From contig JASANE010020197.1 of assembly GCA_030248225.1 (NCBI GenBank), positions 1-64,000 on the forward strand: DNA of 64,000 nucleotides, read 5' to 3'. Shown in pieces: positions 24,826 to 36,329 of this stretch (position 1 is the first letter of the stretch; every line of letters starts with the position of its first letter). This DNA is from Trileptium ribeirensis (taxonomy: Eukaryota; Nematoda; Enoplea; Enoplida; Thoracostomopsidae). The position numbers were made by a program, and so were the translations under genes. The notes below the pieces were generated by a model. The model searched no databases. It had not been told where the DNA came from and saw only the letters and a program-made list of their open reading frames with translations.

Positions 24826-25000
24826 GGAGTAACAGGAATTCGTATTCCAGCGAAACTCTTGCTCCAACTGCGGTTTTGACACAAGGATAAAACTAAGAGG
24901 AACTGGAATTCCGGTTGCATATTTTTTCGTTCAAAATTTTACAAATTTTTAGCTCCAATTGTGATCTATACATACATTTTATGTGACTCAATTTCCTTTC
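24826..25000 (-). mobile_element. Old, diverged end of a hAT-type MITE
   Basis: A sequence resembling the right terminus of the MITE family in reverse: CGGAGTAACAGGAATTC, then a CCAGCGAAA stretch and GAACTGGAATTCCGGTT, followed by an AAAATTTTA-rich part where the family has its AT-rich interior. The CAGGG start is eroded. It appears to be an older insertion than copies 1-5. Confidence 0.45.
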
Positions 25001-26265
25001 TAAACCAGACAAAACATTTTAGCACAATTGCTCTCAAACACTTAAGTAGAATTTATGTCGATGACGCGTTGCTCCAGTAACATTTTTCTACTTTTCTCTG
25101 TAGGAATTATGCATCTCAACCTTATGCCAAGAAACAAATCTTTTGATCATGGCACCGCAACATAATCCTCAGTATTTTACATTGCTGCAAGATCATATGA
25201 TCTAAATGGTCTCCCCCACTGTTCCTAGTGAGATTGTAGATTTTGCAAATCAGTATACACTGAAAATAAACTCTAACGCCCAATATACAATATAACGAAC
25301 GTAAAACAAAACGTAAGCTTACTCGGAATTGTATGATTTCAGTCAGATCGAAAATAGCTTCCGCACAGTGATCGCTCAAAATTTCATGAGCGGAAAATAG
25401 GCGACACTGAAACGAGTTCCGGTTTGAAAGCGCTGTGCCGCAAACAAAGAGACCACCGTCGTGCGCAAACTGCGACGTCGTTAGCTGCAATTATTTGTTT
25501 CAACATAGTTAAAAACTCATATTCACATTGCAAATGCGCGTTGCTCAATGTTAATTTCAAAGAAACGCAAGGAAATGAGGCTACAATGTAGATTACCATT
25601 CCGCAGCTAAGATAACCAACCATGACATCTATTATTAACTGGGAGATCAGATTCTTCGACCATGCTACTGTCAGAAAATATTATTTGTAGATGTACATAT
25701 ATATATATACTTATTAGTCACAAACAAACACATATATCATTAAAAAACGAATCCATTTGCTGGCTAAATAATTTAAAAAAAAATAATTATACAATGCGTT
25801 GCTGACAGACGTCTGAATGGAGCCACTGTTTGTTAACAATTATTGCATTCTGAGTGAGTGAGTGAAACTAGCAAAGCGAAGAATTCTTACTAGCCAGGAG
25901 TGTGAAATTTGGCAGCGTCTGTTTGTGGGGTTTTTTTTCGAGTGACATGTATAACTCAACTTCGATCAGGTCGTACGATATCTCATTCGAAAGCTCGCAA
26001 TGTCTATTTGTGCTCTTTAGTTAGACGCAAAAACAGATTCCAACACCTTCCCCCCAAAAGGGGTCCGAAAGGGATCAGGTAGAAAGTTTAGCCCTATTAA
26101 GCTATGTAGATGTTGTCGCTGCCGAGGTCACCTAAGCTTTAGGCTTTGGTTTTAGAATGGAGTCTTGATACCCCCAAAACCCTAAATTGGTTATATCTCC
26201 TTAGCCGCTGGAGCGATTGGGCTCATTTTGTTCAGAAAGCAAGGCTCTATATAGCTATATATATA
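25000..26265. other. AT-rich DNA; weak secreted-type frame at 25,623-25,384 minus
   Basis: The minus-strand frame starts with ATG and a hydrophobic segment (MVGYLSCGMVIYIVASF). It could be a chance signal-like frame, and I do not call it a gene. The rest, including a T-rich stretch and a dispersed-repeat-like tract at 25,900-26,260, is non-coding. Confidence 0.3.
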
Positions 26266-26274
26266 TATATATAT

Positions 26275-28018
26275 CAGGGAATAACCGGAACCGAAATTTG
26301 CCGGAACCGGAACCAGCAACCGGAACCGTCCATTTAAAACGGATCCGGACCTTGGTCTTCAAAATTTATATATAGTAAAACATATGAAGGAAGAAATGAA
26401 GGTATAGTGGATTTACAATGCATTAAAAATAACTTTTACATTAAACTTAATGTTTTGCGATGGTATATATTATTGCCTTTCTGAAACTTTAAAGAGATTG
26501 AGGAAGCTAATAATGTTTATTTATCGATCAAATATGTCGATTTTTGGACACCCAGAGCAAAAAATGCCTTCCACTATACACCATTGCGTATATATACTGC
26601 GTCAAATCGAATATGCTTACAAAGCTTGGAGCGTAGAATACACACTTTCGCTCTGTCTCCAGTCGCCTTCCTTTACTAAACATACGTTTGTTACATGTTC
26701 TTCTGTAGGAAACTTGAAATTATTGGTTTATATGATTCTAAGAGAAAATAATAGATAGAAGGTAATTTTCTGATCAGGTACACTGTTTAGGCTAGCGTTG
26801 GACAAACAGTGCCCGTAAGTTAGATGATAATGATGATAACTTTCTAATCAGAATGCTATAAATGAGACACACTATGATGCTGCTCGCCACCACCACATCC
26901 TTTAGAGTAGATTGGTTCCATCGCGAGTGCAACGGGTTCGACTGCACCGTGACTTCAGCACTCTTTTCCATTTGTCCCTGTCTTGCGCGTCCTCAATTCG
27001 TAGCCCTATCGATTGCATGTCCTCTTTGACGACCTGTTCCCACTTCTTTTTCGGCCTTCCACGGGGCGCCTTTCCTTCGAATTGGACTTCGACCACTTGT
27101 TTCGCCACGCCGCAAGTTCTGCGTTGAACGTGGCCGTGCCATCTCAGCCTCCGGTTGGCAGTACCGTCTCCAGCGACGTAAGTCCAAGTGATTTTGATTT
27201 CGCCACATTCTCGCTGGATGCACGGTCTTCCCAACGCACTCCTGCCATTCACCGCATCATTTTTCTGTCAGTGGCTAGAAGAGAGACCGCTGCTTCCTTC
27301 GTGAGTGCCCAACATTCAGAAGCATAAGCTAGCATGGGGCGAATGCACGCGTTATACACACTCCCGCACACCTTACAGGGTAATTCCTTGTTGGTAAGTA
27401 TACTCGCCAGCTCTTTCCATTTGAACCAGGCGGCTTGACTACGGGCCTTGGCTGCTCGCAGTTTCAATAAATACAGTTCTTTGCCAAGAAAGCAGTTTCT
27501 AGCTGCGTTATAGATAACGTTACTTTACTTCAATTTAGACTGATTTACCAAGTTTACAAGCGCATTGGTCGGTTCTTGAAGCAATTTATGTTAGCCAACC
27601 ATACCCTTAGTATATACTTCTGCTTTAGCCATACTCTGTTACCGAATTGGACCGGTTTAATTGAAACGTACCGCACAGACTTCTGGATGTGTAAAATAGC
27701 TGCTACAAGCAACGACCTGGCTTTGATTTGTTAACGAAGTCCTGCAGGTTATTATGAAAAATTCCTACTGAAATTATGCGCCCTACTTACGTTTCAAACG
27801 GCAAATTGCTTAGTTAATCTTTTCTTTTGCTTGGTTGTGTTGGAGCTTGATCATTGTATAATATATATTACATATGCTACCACAGATGAAGCAAAAACGT
27901 GGAAAATTTCAAACAAACTTTTTAAACCGGAATTCCGGTTCCGGTATGGTTTTTGCCCTTTCCGGAACCGCAACCGGAACACGATTTTCGCCGGAACTGG
28001 AATTCCGGTTACTCCCTG
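26275..28018 (+). mobile_element. hAT-type MITE, copy 3, interrupted by a LINE tail
   Basis: Same ends and interior as copies 1 and 2. It is flanked by ATATATAT on both sides (26,267-26,274; 28,019-28,026). The length of 1,744 bp is explained by an insertion at 26,887-27,450. The host DNA on both sides resembles a dispersed repeat with a 'tatatctcc..gctggagcga' motif. Confidence 0.85.
26887..27450 (-). mobile_element. 5'-truncated LINE 3' end inserted in MITE copy 3
   Basis: On the minus strand two overlapping frames (27,467-27,249 and 27,252-26,902) give the C-terminal part of a LINE polyprotein: YASECWALTKE, the LRWHGHVQRR helix, GRPKKKWEQVVKEDMQ and a DRDKWKRV end. The 8-bp GCTGCTCG is duplicated at 26,879-26,886 and 27,451-27,458. 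The 3' end finishes in a short GTGGTGG tail. This family differs from LINE-A and LINE-B. The join between the two frames is one frameshift. Confidence 0.8.
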
Positions 28019-28379
28019 ATATATATGCGTTGCGTCGAGCAGGGTAGGGTTAAGATGTGTTGTAAATGGGCCCTTGGGAACCTGAAAACACCAAATTAGA
28101 CACATTTTCTCAACCACTGGAGCGAACGAGTGAAAGCGTTTCACAGCCCATATATATACAGACTTCCCATCAAAAACAGAATCAGCTCATCGAGGACTAC
28201 AATTTTACTGAATAACACTTTTTATTCAGAACACTATATAGGGTCTCCTGATGGTGACAAATATGGTTCGTTGACCATTTGCCAGAAATATATAGATTTT
28301 TTTCAAATATCGGCATGTTATTACATGTTTTTACCTTACAACGAGTGTTATCTGTTTTTACCTTAGGTTACAAGGCATG

Positions 28380-28900
28380 CTTAATACGATGGTTTTGTTA
28401 TCTAGAGTCTAATTTGAAAGTTATACCTTTTTAAGGGTTTTACGGTCAGCGAACACGATTTCCAAAGCCAAGTCTTTTATCACTTAGTTATGCATTGCGT
28501 GCAAGACAATGGTGCATATATATAGATGGTAATGGTTTATATAGATGGTTTTTCGGTACGATGAATACAATGGTTTAGTTATCTACAGTCCACCACGTTT
28601 ATTTCATATTTTTCTAGTGGGTGTCACTAGATTTAGAAACGACCAACCCGGTCCAATATATCTTGTCTTCAGTTTTTGATCATATATATTTGCTTTCACC
28701 GTCACCTGTTTGGTTATGTGTAGACCTCAGGGCCTCAGAAAAGGTATAGATTTTGTGACATACAAACAAGTGTTGTGTCTTAACTTTTATCTAATCAACG
28801 TTATAAGACTTCAGGAGTTCCAGAAAACTAGGGTGGTATATACATCAAATACAAACACAGTTACAAGTGACTACAGATATTGGCAACTATAGATGAAACC
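28380..28900 (+). repeat. Diverged, dispersed copy of the 53-59 kb satellite
   Basis: Contains the satellite's landmarks in order: GAACACGATTTCCAAAG, TTATGCATTGCGTGC, TTTTTCGGTACGATGAATAC, then a TATCTACAGTCCACCACG segment and a second GGTTATGTGTAG..CAGGG half-unit. It is clearly related to, but much more diverged than, the array at 53,465-58,960. Confidence 0.6.
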
Positions 28901-29284
28901 ACGCTCGGTCCTTTTCACCCTAGCTTGCGAGATCCTAGCATGACACTTTAACTTAGTGACTATTACCGCAAGCAAGTTCAGGTCCCATCTAATGTGAAAA
29001 TTTTAGTTACATCGGCTCAATCACAACCTGGTTACAAGCGATACCAGCAAAACAGGCTAATATTAGCTAGAAACATTGTGTGGTTTTGCCCGATAGCACA
29101 AACAGGCATAAATATATGCAAAATATAGCTACCTTAAGCGCAACCTTAAGCTCATTTAGCAGTTATCAAATATCAACAGCCGAAATAAAAAAACATAAAG
29201 CGACAATACATCATTAAAACTGGTTGAGCATAAAAAGGTACCGGTATAAACTGACACAAATGTGTGTCTTTTAGTAACACTCAC

Positions 29285-29448
29285 CAAAACGTTGCTTAAA
29301 AACACGACCGTCTCTCGTACAATTAATCTTTCGACAATTTGAGCAGCTTTATTTTGCTCGACGGTAGTCGCACGTTGAGTGGGAAATTTGATTTTGACTG
29401 GAAACCAAGTATTTGAACTGAGTGATTCGTCAACCAAATTTATCGCGA
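29285..29448 (-). CDS. Candidate internal exon of unknown gene
   Basis: Acceptor CAATATTTCAG, 2 split-codon bases, 54 open codons, donor GTGAGT (phase 1 in, 0 out). It includes WFPVKIKFPTQRATTVEQNK and a hydrophobic ERLIVRETVVFLSNVL end. The phase is compatible with the exon at 31,545-31,365 on the same strand, about 1.9 kb upstream. No family recognised. Confidence 0.45.
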
Positions 29449-30052
29449 CTGAAATATTGACGGCTGATGCGAGTTCTTAGTGTGACTTATGTACAGCTAT
29501 ATGCTGGCTCTCCTGTCAGGATCTGGTACCAGGAAGGATTGACCATACAATTATTGCAACAGCTATACTCCCTCTCCATAGGACAAAAATTTTACTTGGC
29601 GGATTGGAGCTGAGCCTGTGGTGAATCGGACATGCCGAGGAAAAATACAGGAAATACAAGGTTAGATGCGGAAAGCCGGTGCAACCCAGATCAACTGTAA
29701 GTTTTATAATTTCATTTTTCATGATTTAAAACATGTATATTGTTATTTTTGTTGCACATTTGTTATTGACCAACTAAAACTGATTATTTCTACATGCCAC
29801 GCTTAATTTTACTTCGTTTTGTCATAAACAAGCGAAATATGACCTGCATTATTGAGTTTTACGTTAAGACGATCATCTTTTTAATTTAAAATGCTAGGGA
29901 TGTGCTGGCGTGCTGACATGTCGGGAAGCTAAAATTTACAGGCGGAAACCCGGGGGGTAGCTCGAAAATCCTGGGACCTACCTTCCTCATCTGAAGAGAG
30001 GGCTGCTTCACTTCAATACTTATATAAGCCCACCGTCGTTTGGGTTCAATAG

Positions 30053-30229
30053 ACAAATTCATAGGCACGGTCGTCGAAAATTTCAAAGGCACAGACCGTC
30101 GGTACAAATTTCAAGAAGCCGATCTACGTATATACTTATATACGACTAAGCCTCAAAACAATAAAGAATCGTGCGTACCAGATCCAAAGCCAATAGCTAA
30201 TATAGATCTACAATTACCGTTATCTACAG
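30053..30229 (+). CDS. Candidate internal exon, opposite strand
   Basis: Acceptor GTTTGGGTTCAATAG, then 2 bases, 58 codons and 1 base, with donor GTAAAG (phase 1/1). The product is hydrophilic: a KFIGTVVENFKGTDRRYKFQ start and a PDPKPIANIDLQLPLST end. It lies within the putative intron of the minus-strand gene, so one of the two models may be wrong. No family recognised. Confidence 0.35.
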
Positions 30230-31360
30230 GTAAAGGTTTATCGCAACATTCCTGTAGATTGTTGCCAAATTGAGTAAATGACATCTTACCAATGAGTGAC
30301 ACCTCCAATTAGTTTACCTGGACATGTGATTAGTTCCATGATGTTGTTAACTTGGGCCCCCGCTGCTATCGCGACTAGGATTGCAGCAGATGTTTCATGA
30401 TCAAGCAATACAAATCTATTTGGGAGATTATTTTTGTACTCAACTGAGTTTAATTATTTTATTAATAGCGTTGCTGAACTTTTCAAATCGGGATTGGGCC
30501 TTTCTTAAGATTTGTTCATACCTTGAAAATTTGATGATGATTTTTGTCATGTTTCAGAATTTCTTGCAAAATTTTAAACTAAAACTTTTCAACAGATGTT
30601 CCTTGTGCCTGATTAGCCAAAATAATACGCATCAAAAGTTTGAACGGTGCTCACACGTTCAAATTCAATAAAAGTTAAAAAATCGCCTTCAAATTTTGAT
30701 AAAAATGTGAGCAAAAAGCTTGAACATGTAAACACTCCTTTTTGTGGTTGGAAAATGTTGCGGATGGAAAATTAATGGAATCTTCGGATAAAAATTTTAT
30801 TGCCTAAACACTAACTGGCTTTAGAAAAATTTGCATATTTAGCTGTTTACATTAAAACTAAACATTTTATCGATTGTGTACATATGTATAGCTATATATT
30901 TGCTTAAAATGTATTTTAGGGCTCACTCATAACAGTGTTGGCTGCGTGTCGAATGTGGGCTGCAAGCAAGTAAAAAAATCTTTGTTGAATTCTAATAATT
31001 TATAATATTAGAAGCTGCCGCTGCGCCAGGAGGCATACGTGTACCAAGTGTCTTACCAAATTTTGGAGCAACGCTATCCCGAACTAGATATCTCGTTTTG
31101 TCCTAGGATAATTTCCAGGCGACTGTAATACCGGTACAAACGAGTTCAATTTGAAAAATGACATTATATTATAGACACAAAGTAAACACAAATTTTTTCA
31201 TATAATATACGACAGGGTTAAGTTACAATGATAAAACGACGTACTTATCAACATTCGAGGATATTCAAAATCTAGTACGTATTCTTTCGAAAAAAAAAAT
31301 AAAAAAATTGCAAAACGAAATTAAAAATCAGTTTTGAAAATTTCGTTCCAAGGTTGTTAC
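30230..31360. other. AT-rich DNA, probable intronic or intergenic
   Basis: No supported feature apart from short T- and A-rich tracts. The 96-codon plus frame at 30,381 lacks ATG support and protein signatures. Confidence 0.35.
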
Positions 31361-31364
31361 GTAC

Positions 31365-31545
31365 CTATATTTAGAGGCTCGTTGTAAACATACGAAAGAA
31401 CCACACCGAGCACTGAAACGCGTTTTGCAGCAGGTTGTTTTGATTTTCGATCGTATAACATTTTCAAATATGTCATAGAAGGGTGGACTTTATCCAAGGC
31501 TGTTGTAGATAGGCCTGACGTCGATGGTTGTTGATTGTCATCCAT
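31365..31545 (-). CDS. Candidate first coding exon of unknown gene
   Basis: ATG in a favourable context (G at -3 and +4), 60 codons plus one base, then donor GTACGT. The product begins MDDNQQPSTSGLSTTALDKV and contains a basic DRKSKQPAAKR stretch and a hydrophobic VLGVVLSYVY tail. The phase 1 donor can join to 29,448. The gene would cross a plus-strand exon-like frame at 30,053-30,229. Confidence 0.45.
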
Positions 31546-31952
31546 TACAATAAGTAAATAATATATGTTTAAAAGTGAGGAACACTACCAATTAAATAAA
31601 ATAAAATGAACCGTTAGGAACCTATCTTCCGATCTTTCGGCCTACTTTTACGAAGGGAAATAACAGCAACTACGCTACAACAAAGCATTGAAATAGTGGT
31701 AGATACTTTTCGTATTTAACAAAAGAGCACGAACTGAATCTTCAAGCTTTCGTTTCAGCTATAACGTGACACGATCGGACATTGCAAATTTGAGCTATGG
31801 ATGCCACAAGAAAAAGTGTACAATCTCAAAGTGGCCAATTTTACTACGGGATAAGAAAATTTGTTTTGTTCACACACAGAATTCAATTCCATAATGTATG
31901 TATTATAGTTATTACAACATATAGAACACTCTTATAGACTTGTCACTCTATG

Positions 31953-32974
31953 TCACTGTGACACTACAGCCGGTGCGACGTATACCATCTTTGAAGGAGG
32001 CGACAGTACTGGCAGTGTCGCATAACGGACGGGCAAAAAATGTTGTGGTTGAAGTATTGTGAGTCCATGTAGAATCTTGCAAGCATACATTAGGTCGATT
32101 GTTTCACGGCTTTCGGCAAGAGTAAAGTGGTTGTTGGGATGAAAATCTGACGCAAGCCGCAGGTATCTCTGCTGGGTAGCTTCAAGCTTGTCAATAAACG
32201 TTACATACTGAGGTGACCACGCGACTGTGGGAAATTCAAGGGTAGGCCGGACTTGTGCCTTGAAAAGAGGCATGATGATGTCTGATATACGGGAAACAAC
32301 GGTGCGTTAAATCAGCCCGATTCGTTTGCTAGCCTTTTTGACGATATAGTCCACATGGTGATTCCAGCGGAGGTCGTCGGACACTACGACGCCAAGATGG
32401 CGGATAAATGATACTTCAGCTATGGGTCCATCACGTAAATGTACGGCAGAGACGGTTGTATACGGAGACGATTAACAAATTTGGAGCGCAGCAGTGGCTC
32501 ATCACATCAAAGTTCTAACTCATTAAGGACCAGCTGTAGAACCCAAGAGTCTGCAGGAGTAGCTATGAGTTTGCGGAGCCTGACATCGTCTACGAATGAA
32601 TCTACGCTGCACAGGCCGACGAGGCGAGTGGCAAGGTTCTTGATGTATATAAATTAAGAAGCAGCCTAGAAATCGACCCCTGTGGAGTTCGCTAAGGACC
32701 GGCTTCCAAGAAGTTGTAACACCGTGGGTAACAACACGCTGCCTGCGACCATTGAGAAAATGGAAAACCACCTAAGGAGTCTTCCCATATTCCACAGCTT
32801 CCGACCTTGAAGAGCAGTTGACATATATGTAGGTACAGGGTCGAATGCCCTCCGAAAGTCAATATAGATCACGTCAACCCTTGGAAGCGCAGGATTATCA
32901 AATGTCGATGTTAACACCTCCAGTGATGTCAAAAGATTGGAAATGACTGAGTGGCCGGATATATATAATAACAT
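31953..32974 (-). pseudogene. CR1/jockey-like LINE reverse transcriptase fragment
   Basis: From 32,974 leftward the frames read as the RT core of a CR1/jockey-type LINE: SVISNLLTSLEVLT, then VDVIYIDFRRAFDPVP (palm block with catalytic Asp), then a degraded SFVDDVRLRKLI (FADD-type motif) near 32,610. The thumb segment FKAQVRPTLEFPTVAWSPQY lies at 32,273-31,953. At least two frameshifts and several stops break it. No endonuclease or 3' tail was seen, so it is a short internal fragment. Confidence 0.75.
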
Positions 32975-33169
32975 ATAATATATGCGTCAACATGGAGGCA
33001 CACTGTAGCCGCTGGGTCAGACAAATCACGGAAATGGTACGTGTACCTATATATACTTACATGTATAGTACATTGTTGCAGGCGCTTTGGCAAATAATGA
33101 TAATTTGTTTGGTAAGAAATTTTTTATTTGCGCTTATGAAAGGTGTGTGATGATTAAAGGATGTGAACA

Positions 33170-33290
33170 GCAACCGATTGAAAAGCTGTACTGGGATTTG
33201 AATCCAGGATCTACTGCCTTTGGATCTGCAAGACGGTGCTCCCACGAATGAGGCTGAGGTATCCCTGCCTGATCTTATACCGATTATAAG
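33170..33290 (-). repeat. tRNA-Cys-like SINE or tRNA pseudogene
   Basis: On the minus strand a D-arm-like ATACCTCAGCC is followed by GGGAGCACC, the anticodon-arm-like GTCTTGCAGATCC (GCA in the loop) and a T-arm GGATTCAAATCCC. Spacing is close to that of a tRNA with a few extra bases. The acceptor stem is not paired, so a SINE head or tRNA relic is more likely than a functional tRNA. Confidence 0.5.
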
Positions 33291-33299
33291 ATAGCTGCT

Positions 33300-34000
33300 A
33301 TAATCGACACCTCTTTGTTATTTTTATCGTTTTGTTCGACCGGGGTTGGAATTTGTAAAGACGGCTATCGGTACTTAATAAGACGGAGAGTCGTCAGTGA
33401 AATACTATGGCTTCGTGGATGTGGTCAGTGTTATATTTTAAAATTTGATCGAAGTAGGATTGGAGCGTGAATTTTTATGACGGCTATCGGGAATTAAATG
33501 GTGACGGGATTCGACACCGAAGATTGTTGAGAACGAGGTGTGGCCAGTAGTATGCCGGTGGGACATCGAGGGTGGCACACGTTCTTTTGCTCCGCGATCT
33601 ACGTCTACGCCTTAGATATTGCGCTGCGGCGTGGCTAAAACTAAGCACCCTTGTTCCAGAAATTTGAGAAACAAGCCCATGTTTACCTAATGTTTATTAG
33701 CAAAACAGTTATGAGCATATATATGTCAAGGCACAATTATTTGGATCCGTTCTTTTAAGCTGTACCAATTTGTAACTGCCGGTAATTTTAGCCCTCGTTC
33801 TAACTGTCCCATTGGCGCACAGCGCTACTGGCTCTTCGGTTTTCTTCTATTAGCGTTAAGAGTTAGATTATCTGGCACTTTAATACTCCTCTTGTGAGGT
33901 TACCACAGTTACCCCGGATAGCTGGCGTACTGTGCGATTATTTAATGACCCCAACCTGGGCTTAAGGATTACATCCTTCGGATTTATTCTTAAACGCCTT
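33300..34000 (+). repeat. Unclassified repeat family, copy 1 (B-part and hairpin module)
   Basis: It contains the family's B-part (TTTTTATGACGGCTATCGGG near 33,475, and GGCCAGTAGTATGCCG near 33,545). A single hairpin-module-like segment near 33,913-33,970 follows (CCCCGGATAGCTGGCGTACT, then TTATTTAATGACC). The B-part recurs at 36,120-35,940 in reverse and at 47,335-47,445 forward. No protein is encoded. Confidence 0.55.
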
Positions 34001-34724
34001 CCACCAACCTATCCTGTAGTAGCTTGTTCTTTGAGAATTCAAGCTAAGAAAGAAATCAGAAATCCATAAGCTTCTTCAGACTTTCCTATATCCCTAAGCT
34101 ATACACACAAATCTTTGCGTGGGAGTCAATAACCAACAACTAACCAAAAAAAAATTAAAACGGCAAACATGTAGACACTGCATTTTTGGCGCACCCGAAT
34201 CCAGCGAGGACAAAACACAACTGACGAAATAAAACTTAAATATAATAAATTTCAAATCCCGGGCCAATAGCTGCGGAGTTGCGTCAATCGCGTAATCGCC
34301 AACTCCCGCTTTTGGAGACATGGCAATCGCCCATAGGTTGGATCCCACTAGCTAAGTCCTCCTTACAACTAAATTAGGCCACACATAAATTTTAGTGTGG
34401 TTTGAGACTTATAACTCTTGTTAGCTTAGGGAGCCTCCGACAGTAGTAGTACGCCGGTAGGGCTAATTTGAATGTCATGTGTTTTATTAGACGAATTTTA
34501 GTGATAGTTGTAAATACAAAATAATAAAATAAAATAGTAAATACACTAGCATAATAGATCAGCATTACTATCTTGGTGACAAGCAGTAACGCAATAAACA
34601 CGAAAACCAATAGAATTTGATGCGACGGTTTAAAACCAAAACAAAATCTAATGATAACTTAAAAATCACTATTGACACAAAAATAAAGTAGTTAAAATTT
34701 TATTAATTTAAAGTTAATTTCGGT

Positions 34725-36120
34725 TGCTTGCTTAAGGGTGCATATACAATTGTTAGACTAGGCTACAAAGGGGAATCCCGGTCCAAACCCGCCCTAAAAC
34801 CCCAAGATTTTCCTAAAACCCAGGGTTTTCACCAATTTAGCTATTATACCCCTCCCTGGCTTTTATGTCCTTGTTTTCGTTTTCGTTGTTATCGATTGTT
34901 TTACGTCTTCTCCAGTTAATTTGAATAAATTGCATCAAAAATGCAATTAGCTAACAAGAAGTTAGCTGGATTTTATGTTATTATTCACTTGTAGTTCTGT
35001 TCTCGTGTCTAGAGTACGGCGGTTCTTCTTCCCGTTGTTAATTTTCATTATTATTTTTATAGCGTAGAAATTACGCTTATGATTTGCAGAGGTTTTGCTT
35101 TTGCTGATAGCCGAGTAAAAATGTTACGCGTTAGTTGTTACTTTTATCAAATAGTTTTGTTATTGACGGAGGCAAGACGAGCCACCGAAGGTGGCGAGTC
35201 GCAGCCGGAGGCGTACATTTAACTTTATATATATCAATATACTAGACGCAAAATTTCAATTTTCTCTGTGACTTTTTTTTTGTTTGTCACAGACAGGTCT
35301 GCAGGTTGAACGCCTGGGCCGATTTTAGAAATTTTTTTCTTCGTGTTGCATATTCTCTTGCGGAGTGCCCTTTCATTGAGCACTTTTTTCTACGAAAATT
35401 GCTTTGTACTCAAAATTAAGCAAATGTTGCTCAAACTTAGGGATTTTTGACATTTTTTCAGCTTTTTCACCGCATCTCGACAACCGTTCGTGCTATTTCG
35501 GCGATTTTTTTACATAAAATGTATTTTCACGTTTTCTAAACAGCTGTATATAGCTGATTGACGTATTTCATCTCTTTCCTTAAAAATTAAGCCGTTCACG
35601 CCGTTGTTAACCACCATGCCTCCGTCACCCACGTTTACGTGTTACTAGTATGACTTAGCTAACAGCTTCACGTTAGCTTATGTGTTTGTGTTTTTCATGT
35701 CTGGATGAAATCGATTTGACTTCAACGATTAGATTTTATGGTTTATTGGCCCAAGGCTTATACAAAAAATAACGAGCGTAAAGAGCCACTCTTATGATAG
35801 GAAATTGGCAGAGATTGCTGAATAGTGTTCAAAGTTTCGAATTTCAATTGCTGGCTAAAGAACAAAATTAATGCTGGCTCAGGATTCACATATAGGTACT
35901 CTAAAAAGTAATCAGTTATAAATTAGTACTAATATTTTCCCCACCACGCTAGGTGAATTGCGTCATTGCTAAAAGATAGACACGCGCTAAAAGAAGGCGA
36001 CCACTTAGTTTCCGCCGGCATACTACTGGCCACCCTTCGAACCGCACATCTTTCGGTGAAGAATCCCGTCCCAATTTAACCGTCATAAAATATTACAGTA
36101 CCACCCTAAACCAAACCATT
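34725..36120 (-). repeat. Unclassified repeat family, copy 2 (reverse)
   Basis: The right end (36,120-35,940) is the reverse B-part. The left end (34,740-34,930) is the A-end, reading GTTAGACTAGGCTACAAAGG and GGTCCAAACCCGCC, with CCCTCCCTGGCTTTTATGTC beyond. Hairpin element 2 lies between them, so this copy may be composite. Confidence 0.5.
35160..35345 (+). repeat. Hairpin element, member 2
   Basis: A stem GCCACC/GGTGGC with loop GAA at 35,181-35,195 lies within GACGAG..CGAGTCG sequence. A TATATATA tract, a TTTGTCACAGACAGG motif and GGGCCGATTTTAGAAATTTT follow. The arrangement parallels 24,100-24,260 though the stem sequence differs. Confidence 0.45.
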
Positions 36121-36329
36121 CAATACGTTAAAATATAACATGCTGACCACGACGTCGTGTAAAAGCAGGAAACAGTTGCAATAAAATAAAAGTGGTCAGT
36201 CGTTTGGATAATAAAAATTTTCCGTAAGCCTACATAAAGCACAAGCCAAGATAGAATATATTTATATCGTAGTAAAAAGTAATAAACTTTACAACCAGGA
36301 CGAATTACGTTAGCCTGCTCTAAAATCAA

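Noticed and set aside
25384..25623. Secreted 79-codon protein
   Set aside because: Only a hydrophobic start after an ATG supports it; the frame overlaps another of similar length and has no homologue that I recognise.
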